Notes under the pieces: model-generated
Databases searched by the model: none
Told to the model about the DNA's origin: nothing
What the model saw: the letters and a program-made list of their open reading frames with translations, nothing else
Program-made: the position numbers and the translations under genes
In this document: one piece after another, positions 36,937-44,230 of the stretch
Numbering within the stretch: position 1 is the stretch's first letter
How the letters are laid out: each line of letters starts with the position of its first letter
Assembly (NCBI GenBank): GCA_902557655.1
Contig: CACEAZ010000004.1
Coordinates: forward strand, 36,738 to 100,737
Origin: an uncultured Bacteroidota bacterium
GTDB lineage: Bacteria; Bacteroidota; Bacteroidia; Flavobacteriales; Flavobacteriaceae
Length of the DNA stretch: 64,000 bases
Direction: 5' to 3'

Positions 36937-38274
36937 CTATTTATATTCTACCCCCGTTATTTTGTTATATACATTTAAAGCTTTTCTATCTGAAAGGGAA
37001 GCTACATAATGACAAATCTCAAGTAATCTGGAATAAAGACTAGATTGATTTAAATTAATTGTAGGAGGTAAAAGCTTTAAAATTAATTTATCATAGCTGT
37101 TTGTTTTGCCCTCATAATTTCTGTTAACACATGAAATAAAAGTATCTAACAATTTTTTAATTATGTTATAACCAGCCGCCTCCTTTTCAATTACTTCTTT
37201 TGACTCATATATTTTTTCAACACTAATTTTTATGATGTCTGAAATTTGTGGACTGTATTTACTCCTCTTTAAAAGCGATGTTTTAAAATCACCGTTAAGA
37301 ATATCTTTTTCATTTTCAATAAATATCTGAACTGCTTCATTTATTAATGTGTTTATTGAAAGTGCCCTTAAATAACTAACCCTATCGATCGTGTTATTTA
37401 ACGTATTATATTTATCAGATTTTATTGAGTCCCTAACTAAATTTATTAAATATTCCAAGGCATACTCTTCTTCAACCAAACCTAAATTTATTCCGTCTTC
37501 AAAATCAATAATTGTATAGCATATGTCATCCGCCGCTTCTACCAAGAAAGTTAAAGGATGTCTAGAAAAACATTTACCGTTTTCTTTTTCCAATCCCAGT
37601 TCATTTGCAATTTCAGTAAATATGTCTTTTTCATTTTGGAAAAAACCATACTTCTTATCTGCAACATCATTTGTTGGTTTTATAGGTAATGATTCTTTTG
37701 GGTATTTTATAAATGCTCCAAGGGTTGCATAGCTTAACCTCAGCCCTCCTTCACGCCCTGGTCTTGATTGAGTTAATATTTTAAATCCGTTTGCATTACC
37801 CTCAAAGTCACACAAATCTTGAAACTCTTTGTCATTTAATTTGTCCTTGAATGACTGACCATCACCCGATAAAAAATATTGACCAATCGACTTTTCACCT
37901 GAATGACCAAAAGGTGGGTTGCCTATATCATGAGCTAGAGATGCGGAGGCAACAATGGCTCCAAAATCATTTGGCAAATAACCCAATTCATCTTTTAAAT
38001 GTGGATGTTTTTTTAGAAGCTCAACTCCTACTCTTCTGCCTAAGGATCTACCAACAACACTAGTCTCTAAACTATGGGTTAGTCTGGTATGAACAAAATC
38101 ACCTTGTGAAAATGGGACAACTTGTGTTTTATCTTGAAGACTTCTAAATTCTGATGAAAAAATTACGCGATCATAATCAACGTCAAAGCCCAGCCTTGTT
38201 TCGTCTTGATCTTTTCTATTTCTTTTGAAATCATCTCCAAATCTCTTTAGAGATAGTAATTTTTCCCAGTTCAT
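36937..38274 (-). CDS. dgt: dGTP triphosphohydrolase (dNTPase)
   Basis: 445 aa HD-domain phosphohydrolase. Metal-binding residues are visible in TRLTHSLETSVVGRSLGRR and ASLAHDIGNPPFGHSGE, the latter holding the HD pair. The downstream half contains VEAADDICYTIIDFEDG, another conserved segment. It releases triphosphate from dGTP and related dNTPs and so influences dNTP pools and phage defence. The length is in the normal range. It is preceded by the TauE/SafE gene (5 nt gap) and followed by tadA; all three may share a transcript. Confidence 0.93.
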   Translation of the reverse strand: MNWEKLLSLKRFGDDFKRNRKDQDETRLGFDVDYDRVIFSSEFRSLQDKTQVVPFSQGDFVHTRLTHSLETSVVGRSLGRRVGVELLKKHPHLKDELGYLPNDFGAIVASASLAHDIGNPPFGHSGEKSIGQYFLSGDGQSFKDKLNDKEFQDLCDFEGNANGFKILTQSRPGREGGLRLSYATLGAFIKYPKESLPIKPTNDVADKKYGFFQNEKDIFTEIANELGLEKENGKCFSRHPLTFLVEAADDICYTIIDFEDGINLGLVEEEYALEYLINLVRDSIKSDKYNTLNNTIDRVSYLRALSINTLINEAVQIFIENEKDILNGDFKTSLLKRSKYSPQISDIIKISVEKIYESKEVIEKEAAGYNIIKKLLDTFISCVNRNYEGKTNSYDKLILKLLPPTINLNQSSLYSRLLEICHYVASLSDRKALNVYNKITGVEYK

Positions 38275-38279
38275 TTATA

Positions 38280-39050
38280 TTATAATACCCCCAATAATAA
38301 TAAAAAAGCAATTAATAAAATCATAATTGCAACTAAATTTCTGATATAATTAAGAGTTATTTTTTTAAGAGATTTAAATCCTAAAAAGGATCCTGCTACT
38401 GCGGAAAATATTGCAGCGAGACCTAGCACTATATAATTTGAAATATCAAAATCCTTTATGTTTGAGAAATACACGCCTATTCTTGTCAGATCAACAAAAA
38501 AAGAAATTACAACAGTTGTTGCAATAAAGACAGTTTTATCTAAATCCATCTTTATCAAAAAAGCACTTCTAAGTGCACCTTGGTTTCCAGTTAGACCTCC
38601 AAAAAAACCACTCAATATTCCACCCATTGGTAATATGGATTTATTAAACTTTAGCTTTTTAAAAAATGGTATAAGATCAATTAGTGCGAAAGCTATTAAG
38701 ATGATTGCTATTATAAATTGTAAGTATGAAACGTTTATTTCATTTTCGATTAAACTGTATGTAAATAAGGTGTCATTGCTTATAAAGAATAAAGCGTAAG
38801 ATCCAACAAAAGCAAACAGTACAGCTGGGATTCCAAATTTAATTAAGACCTCTTTGTTGAATTGTTTACCAATAATTGAAAGCTTAAATATATTGTTGCA
38901 AAAGTGAACAATTCCTGTGAGTGAGATGGCAATTTCAGGTGGAAAAAAAATAAGCATCACAGGTGTGAGTATTGTGCCCAAACCAAAGCCAGAAAAAAAT
39001 GTTAGTAGTGCCGCTACAAATGCAACTATTGAAATAATTAAAATTTCCAT
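38280..39050 (-). CDS. TauE/SafE-family membrane permease
   Basis: 256 aa with about eight hydrophobic helices arranged as two similar halves. Two signature Gly-rich stretches are seen: SGFGLGTILTPVMLIFFPPE near the N-terminus and GGILSGFFGGLTGNQGALR in the middle. The family exports sulfite or sulfoacetate, or carries other small anions; the substrate cannot be read here. It is the first gene of a minus-strand group with dgt and tadA, and diverges from the DUF2490 gene with a 62-nt gap. Confidence 0.85.
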   Translation of the reverse strand: MEILIISIVAFVAALLTFFSGFGLGTILTPVMLIFFPPEIAISLTGIVHFCNNIFKLSIIGKQFNKEVLIKFGIPAVLFAFVGSYALFFISNDTLFTYSLIENEINVSYLQFIIAIILIAFALIDLIPFFKKLKFNKSILPMGGILSGFFGGLTGNQGALRSAFLIKMDLDKTVFIATTVVISFFVDLTRIGVYFSNIKDFDISNYIVLGLAAIFSAVAGSFLGFKSLKKITLNYIRNLVAIMILLIAFLLLLGVL

Positions 39051-39112
39051 TTTTAATTTTAAATTCTTTTATAATATAATATTCATTTATATTTAATTAA
39101 AATTATTTTGAA

Positions 39113-39811
39113 ATGAAAATCAAACTATCACTATTATTATTTCTTATACCATGTTTATTATTGTTTAGCCAAAATAGTGAAGTTTATGAAAGCTGGTCAA
39201 AGGTTGGAGTTGAATACAAATTAAATGATTTTGTTAATCTTAATTTTTCAGGTGATCTTAGGCTAAAATCAATCGGGAACTCATACAAGAAATCATTTTT
39301 TGAAATCGAATCAGATTTTAAAGTTCAAAAAAACATTACTCTTGGATTAGCATACAGAAACATGGATCAGCTAGACGATCAGGGTGGAATACAAGGCCAT
39401 GAAAAGTTTAATAGATATCACGCCTACATTAGAAAAGGATTTGATCACAAAAATTTTAATTTTAGATTTAGACTTCAGTATCAAAAGAAGATTCAAAATA
39501 AAATTGAAAATCCAGAAGACAGAAATTTCTGGAGATTAAAATTAGATAGTGAATACAATATTAAAAATTGGAAATACGATCCAAGAATAGGATTTGAAAT
39601 ATTTCTTAGAGATGAAATTAACTTTAACGAAAATTATGAAAGATATAGGGTTTATCTCGGAACAAAATTTAATCTGAAAAAAAGAAAAAGTTTGTCAATA
39701 AGATATATAATGCAAAAATACTTAACTAATCAAAATCCTACACTACACATCTTAAGGATAAGTTATAATTATGAAATAAAGAAGAAGAAAGAGAAGAAAA
39801 CAATTTCTTAA
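39113..39811 (+). CDS. DUF2490-like outer-membrane beta-barrel protein
   Basis: 232 aa. A signal peptide (MKIKLSLLLFLIPCLLLFSQ) is followed by alternating hydrophobic/polar strands with many aromatic residues, as in a small outer-membrane barrel. The pattern (YKKSFFEIESDFKVQKNITLG, LAYRNMDQ, HAYIRKGFDHKNFNFRFRLQ) resembles DUF2490 proteins of Bacteroidota. Function is unknown. The lysine-rich tail (EIKKKKEKKTIS) is odd for a barrel, which normally ends in an aromatic residue. It lies directly upstream of the beta-helix lipoprotein but with its own reading direction and a 107-nt gap, so membership in the phosphate locus is uncertain. Confidence 0.72.
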   Translation: MKIKLSLLLFLIPCLLLFSQNSEVYESWSKVGVEYKLNDFVNLNFSGDLRLKSIGNSYKKSFFEIESDFKVQKNITLGLAYRNMDQLDDQGGIQGHEKFNRYHAYIRKGFDHKNFNFRFRLQYQKKIQNKIENPEDRNFWRLKLDSEYNIKNWKYDPRIGFEIFLRDEINFNENYERYRVYLGTKFNLKKRKSLSIRYIMQKYLTNQNPTLHILRISYNYEIKKKKEKKTIS

Positions 39812-39857
39812 CATTTATCCCGATATCATTAACATTTAATTAATAATATATTAAGAA
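39808..39857 (+). promoter_or_regulatory. TTAACAT repeats upstream of the beta-helix lipoprotein gene
   Basis: TTAACATTTA occurs at 39808 and again at 39829 (21 bp apart). TTAA then recurs at 39840 and 39851, in 11-bp phase with the second copy. A near-consensus -7 element, TTTATTTG, lies at 39888-39895. The same TTAACAT word recurs in front of the MORN/PiT genes, so a shared operator is possible. Confidence 0.35.
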
Positions 39858-39918
39858 TAAGGTTATAAAAATCTTTAATTCTGATTGTTTATTTGTGTCA
39901 TAATTTAAAACTAAAAAA

Positions 39919-41142
39919 ATGAAAAAATATTTATTACTTTTTATTGCAATTTTTGCTTTTTCTGCTTGTAGTGATGATGATCCAGCTCCAGTAGATCCAG
40001 TAGATCCAGTAGATCCAGTTTCTGAAACAATTAATGTTACTGGAATGCTTCAAGGTACTCACAATTGGACATCCAATAATACATATGTTCTAAATCAAAA
40101 AGTTGTTGTAGACGCTGGTGCAACATTGAATATTGAAGCTGGAACAGTTATTAAGGGTAGTGCGGGTCAAGGTTCATTAGCTTCCGCTTTGGTGATTGCG
40201 AGAGGGGGTATGATTAATGCTGTTGGTACAGCTGATGCTCCTATTATAATGACTTCTGTTTCTGATGATTTATCAACTATGGATGATTTAGGCCCAGAAG
40301 ATCAAGGTCTTTGGGGTGGTTTATTGGTATTAGGTTATGCACCATGTTCATTTAGTGGTGATGTTTCTGAATTACAAATTGAAGGAATTCCTGCTGATGA
40401 CACGTTTGGTTTATATGGTGGAAATGACCCATCAGATAATTCTGGTACTATTTCTTATGTGTCCATTAGACACGGTGGCGCTGTAATTGGTGCAGACAAT
40501 GAGATTAACGGATTAACACTTGGTGGTGTTGGAAATGGCACAACAATTAATAATGTTGAAGTTATTGCAAACTCTGATGATGGAATCGAATTCTTTGGTG
40601 GAACGGTTGATGTTTCAAATGCATTAGTGTGGGCGTGTGGAGATGATTTACTAGATATCGATCAAGCTTACTCTGGAACAATTTCAAATTCTATTGTTTT
40701 GGCAGGTTCTAACTCTGATCATGGAATGGAAATTGACGGTCCTGAAGGTACTTTCTCTGACCAGTTTACTTTGAATAATATAACACTAGTTGGTTATAAT
40801 GATGCAGAGGGTGGCGAATATGCTGACTATAGATCAAATGCTATGGGAGCATCTAATAATGTAGCTGCATATAACTTCTTTGCAGGAAAAGATGTTGAAT
40901 TAGATAATGATGGAGTTGCAACTAATTATAACGATGGTCTATTAACTTTCGGTACGTGGGAAATTGAAGTTCCTGAAGGTGATAGCCTAGAAGAAATATT
41001 TAATAACAAAGCTGATAATGTTACTGTTACAGGTTTTGGAGCAAATGCTTCAGATGTTGCAGCTGGATCACAAACAGTTGGATGTGACACATCTGCTTTA
41101 GCATGGACATTTGCAAATGCTGCTGCTGCTTTGGGTTGGTAA
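39919..41142 (+). CDS. Exported beta-helix lipoprotein
   Basis: 407 aa. The N-terminus KKYLLLFIAIFAFSAC is a lipoprotein signal with Cys18-19 region as acylation site, followed by SDDDPAPVDPVDPVDPV, an acidic Pro-rich tether. The remainder is rich in Gly, Asn and Asp with repeating short strands (TLNIEAGTVIKG, LVIARGGMINAVG, ISYVSIRHGGAVIG, INNVEVIANSDDGIEFFGG, SNSIVLAGSNSDHGMEI) characteristic of a right-handed parallel beta-helix. Acidic start after the lipobox suggests display at the outer surface. Substrate unknown. It is followed after a strong terminator by a TonB-dependent receptor, which suggests a surface partner that gathers ligand for the receptor. I cannot assign a named family. 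Confidence 0.8.
   Translation: MKKYLLLFIAIFAFSACSDDDPAPVDPVDPVDPVSETINVTGMLQGTHNWTSNNTYVLNQKVVVDAGATLNIEAGTVIKGSAGQGSLASALVIARGGMINAVGTADAPIIMTSVSDDLSTMDDLGPEDQGLWGGLLVLGYAPCSFSGDVSELQIEGIPADDTFGLYGGNDPSDNSGTISYVSIRHGGAVIGADNEINGLTLGGVGNGTTINNVEVIANSDDGIEFFGGTVDVSNALVWACGDDLLDIDQAYSGTISNSIVLAGSNSDHGMEIDGPEGTFSDQFTLNNITLVGYNDAEGGEYADYRSNAMGASNNVAAYNFFAGKDVELDNDGVATNYNDGLLTFGTWEIEVPEGDSLEEIFNNKADNVTVTGFGANASDVAAGSQTVGCDTSALAWTFANAAAALGW
39991..40017 (+). repeat. Three tandem 9-bp repeats in the lipoprotein tether
   Basis: GTAGATCCA is repeated three times in perfect tandem, encoding the repeated V-D-P units of the linker between the lipid anchor and the beta-helix. Copy number may vary by slippage and would alter the length of the tether. 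Confidence 0.85.
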
Positions 41143-41204
41143 TAATTTGTTAACATATAATATATGTTAATTTAACACTATAACTTAACTTAAAGAATAG
41201 TTTT

Positions 41205-41239
41205 GTGCCGGAATAAAATTTTATTCCGGCACTTTTTTT
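41205..41239 (+). terminator. Strong intrinsic terminator just before the first TonB-dependent receptor
   Basis: 28-bp perfect palindrome (14-bp arms; the outer part is GTGCCGGAATAAAA) followed by seven T residues. It terminates transcription from the lipoprotein gene. The receptor ATG at 41245 lies only 5 nt after the T run. Confidence 0.92.
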
Positions 41240-41244
41240 AATAC

Positions 41245-44070
41245 ATGCTAAAAATGAAAAACCTTCTATTAAATTTTATATTTATTTTATTTACATCATT
41301 CATATTCTCGCAATCTGGTAAAGTAACTGGACTTATTATGGATGGTGAATATGATGAACCAATGGCTTTTGCCAATGTAATTGTTAAAGGTTCAACAATT
41401 GGAACTACAACAGATTTTGATGGGAAATATTCATTAGACCTTGAACCAGGTGAATATACTTTAACATTCTCGTTTGTGGGATACCAAACAATTGAAGTAA
41501 GCGAAGTATTAATAAAAAGTAATGAAGTTGAACAAGTAGATGTTACACTTTCCTCAAATACCCTAGATGAAATTATAATTACCACAACCGTAAGGAAAAA
41601 TACTGAGTCTGCTGTTTTAGACATTCAAAAAAAGTCTGCTGTAATGCTTGACGGACTTTCATCTCAAGGGATTAAAAAAGCTGGGGCAAGTAATATTGCA
41701 AGCGCTGTAAAATCTGTTCCTGGTGTTTCAGTGCAAGGAGGTAAATATGTTTATGTTAGAGGACTTGGTGATAGATATACTAAATCCATTTTAAACGGAG
41801 TTGATATACCTGGTCTTGATCCAGATAGAAATACTATTCAAATGGATATTTTTCCAACTAATATTCTTGAAAATATAATTGTAATTAAAAGTGCGGCGGC
41901 GGAATATCCTGCAGATTTTACTGGTGGTGTTGTCGATATTGTAACCAAAGATTTTCCGACAAAAAAAGAAACTTCCTTTTCTATCGGTTCAGCTTATAAC
42001 TCAGAAATGCATTTTAAAAATGATTATTTAAATGGTCCATCGGAAGGTACTGACTTTTTAGGTTTTGATAATAATTCAAGAAGTCGACCTATAAATAGGT
42101 ATCAATATATACCAGGTACTTTTGAAAATTATCCATTACTAACCCAGTTGACATCATCTTTTAGTCCTATTTTACAGGCAGAAAGAAAAACAAGTAAGAA
42201 TAATTTTAATTTTGGATTTACAACTGGAAATCAATTTCTTGTTGGAGATAATGACAAATTAGGTTATCAATTTTCTTTATCTTATCGAAACGAAACTTCA
42301 TTTTATAAGAACAGAATTGATAACAGACTTACAAAAGATCCAACTAACCCCTCAAATTATAATCTTCTTACAAGTAGACTAAGCACAGGGGATGAAGGGG
42401 AAAACAATATAATTCTTAGTGGACTTGCAGGTTTGGTCTATAAAAGGGAAAATTCAAAATATAAATTAAATCTTTTACACATTCAAAACGGCGAATCTGT
42501 CGGAGGATTCTTTAATCAGGAAGCCTCACAGGGTGGTGCTGGTGGGGGTATAGAAGAATATACTAAAGATGTAATTCAATACACCCAAAGATCTGTAACT
42601 AACTTACTTTTGAATGGTCAACATAATATAGAAGATGGTTGGAATATTGAATGGAAAGTATCACCAACATTATCAACAGTTTTAGACAAAGATCATAGAA
42701 CCACTGCATTTCAAATTACTCAAGAGGGAGATGCAATTATTGCGCCTAGTTCATCAGGATATCCACAAAGAGTGTGGAGAGATTTAATTGAATTTAATAT
42801 CGCAAATCAAATTAATGTATTGAAAAAGTATACTATAAAAGATAAACCTGCAAAGTTAAAATTTGGAGGTAGTATGACTTATAAGTTCAGAGATTTTGAA
42901 TTAGATTATTACATATTTACATCAACAAATCCAGTAGTGCCAAATGGTGATGCTAATAACCTATTATTAACCGAGAATATATGGACTCCAGAATCTCAAG
43001 CAGGAACTCATTTGGTTTTTGGAAACCTTTATCAGTCTGCCAATTCTTATGAGGGTGAACAAAGAATTTATGCTGGATATTTTTCAAACGAATTTGAATT
43101 GTTTAAAAACTTAAAATCAGTTTTAGGTTTAAGAACTGAACTATTTCAGTCTTATTACACTGGGCAAAATCAAAGTGGAACAGAAATATTTAACAATGAT
43201 ATAATTATCGATAATTTTGATATATATCCCTCTGCAAACCTGATTTATAGTTTAAATGAAAACTCTAATTTGAGATCTTCGTATTCAAAAACTACAGCAC
43301 GTCCATCTTTTAAAGAAGCTTCCAGGGCTCAAATTTATGATGCAATTTCTGATCGTTTGTTTATCGGTAACCTAGATTTGAAGCCATCCTATATTGATAA
43401 TATAGATTTAAGATATGAGGTATTTGGAGATAAGGGTGATATTTTAGCATTTAGCGGGTTTTACAAAACATTTAAGGATCCAATCGAATTGACATTTTTT
43501 GCTTCAGCCCCAAATCAATTAACTGCTAGAAATCTTGGGTCAGCTGAAGTATATGGCGCTGAATTTGAAATAAGAAAACCCTTAAATTTTATTTCTGATG
43601 AAGTGAAAAAGTGGAGATTTTCTTTAAATGCTTCCTTAATAAAATCATCACTTGAAATGTTTGAAGACGAATATAATAATAGATTGAATTCTGCAAGAGA
43701 TGGTGAATCTATTTCAAGAACTAGAGACTTACAAGGTCAATCACCCTTTCTAATTAATTCAAATATCGAATTTTTAAATGAAGAAACAGGATTTCAATAT
43801 GGGCTGTTTTATAATGTCCAAGGAAGAACATTGGAGGTGGTCGGTACTGGAATTGTTCCAGATGTTTATACAGTACCTTTTCACAGTCTTAATTTTAATT
43901 TGAAAAAATTTCTTGACGATGATGGTAAATCTTCTATAAGTTTAAAAGCAAAGAATATTTTAAACAGTAAAAAAGAAAGTGTTTATGAATCCTTTAATAT
44001 CTCTGATGAAATTTGGACATCCAGAAATCAAGGTACAGAAATCTCTATCGGCTATAGTTTAAAATTTTAA
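41245..44070 (+). CDS. TonB-dependent outer-membrane receptor (carboxypeptidase-regulatory-like N-terminus)
   Basis: 941 aa. Signal peptide (MKNLLLNFIFILFTSFIFSQ, beginning at Met4, 41254, which is an equally good start), then a carboxypeptidase-regulatory-like beta-sandwich (GKVTGLIMDGEYDEPMAFAN to about 110), a plug domain (about 130-240, SVPGVSVQGGKYVYVRGLGD, GGVVDIVTK) and a large beta-barrel ending in ISIGYSLKF with a terminal Phe. Energy would come from an ExbB-ExbD-TonB motor. There is no SusD-like partner. Ligand is unknown; the context suggests phosphorus compounds. A terminator lies directly upstream, so expression may be partly coupled to the lipoprotein gene. Confidence 0.93.
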   Translation: MLKMKNLLLNFIFILFTSFIFSQSGKVTGLIMDGEYDEPMAFANVIVKGSTIGTTTDFDGKYSLDLEPGEYTLTFSFVGYQTIEVSEVLIKSNEVEQVDVTLSSNTLDEIIITTTVRKNTESAVLDIQKKSAVMLDGLSSQGIKKAGASNIASAVKSVPGVSVQGGKYVYVRGLGDRYTKSILNGVDIPGLDPDRNTIQMDIFPTNILENIIVIKSAAAEYPADFTGGVVDIVTKDFPTKKETSFSIGSAYNSEMHFKNDYLNGPSEGTDFLGFDNNSRSRPINRYQYIPGTFENYPLLTQLTSSFSPILQAERKTSKNNFNFGFTTGNQFLVGDNDKLGYQFSLSYRNETSFYKNRIDNRLTKDPTNPSNYNLLTSRLSTGDEGENNIILSGLAGLVYKRENSKYKLNLLHIQNGESVGGFFNQEASQGGAGGGIEEYTKDVIQYTQRSVTNLLLNGQHNIEDGWNIEWKVSPTLSTVLDKDHRTTAFQITQEGDAIIAPSSSGYPQRVWRDLIEFNIANQINVLKKYTIKDKPAKLKFGGSMTYKFRDFELDYYIFTSTNPVVPNGDANNLLLTENIWTPESQAGTHLVFGNLYQSANSYEGEQRIYAGYFSNEFELFKNLKSVLGLRTELFQSYYTGQNQSGTEIFNNDIIIDNFDIYPSANLIYSLNENSNLRSSYSKTTARPSFKEASRAQIYDAISDRLFIGNLDLKPSYIDNIDLRYEVFGDKGDILAFSGFYKTFKDPIELTFFASAPNQLTARNLGSAEVYGAEFEIRKPLNFISDEVKKWRFSLNASLIKSSLEMFEDEYNNRLNSARDGESISRTRDLQGQSPFLINSNIEFLNEETGFQYGLFYNVQGRTLEVVGTGIVPDVYTVPFHSLNFNLKKFLDDDGKSSISLKAKNILNSKKESVYESFNISDEIWTSRNQGTEISIGYSLKF

Positions 44071-44230
44071 TATAGAGCATCTGTTGGTTAACAAATCTAT
44101 AATGTTAATTTCATTTTAATTTTAATTTTAATTTACAATTTGAAAATGTTTCGTTGACTTAATAAAAATATTTAGTTAATGTTAGGTTTACATGCCTAGC
44201 ATTACTTTACTGAAACTAAATATTTTGATA

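Noticed and set aside
44192..44230. Upstream ATG as the start of the second TonB receptor
   Set aside because: It would place thirteen extra residues before an ordinary signal peptide; the ATG at 44231 fits signal peptide rules better.
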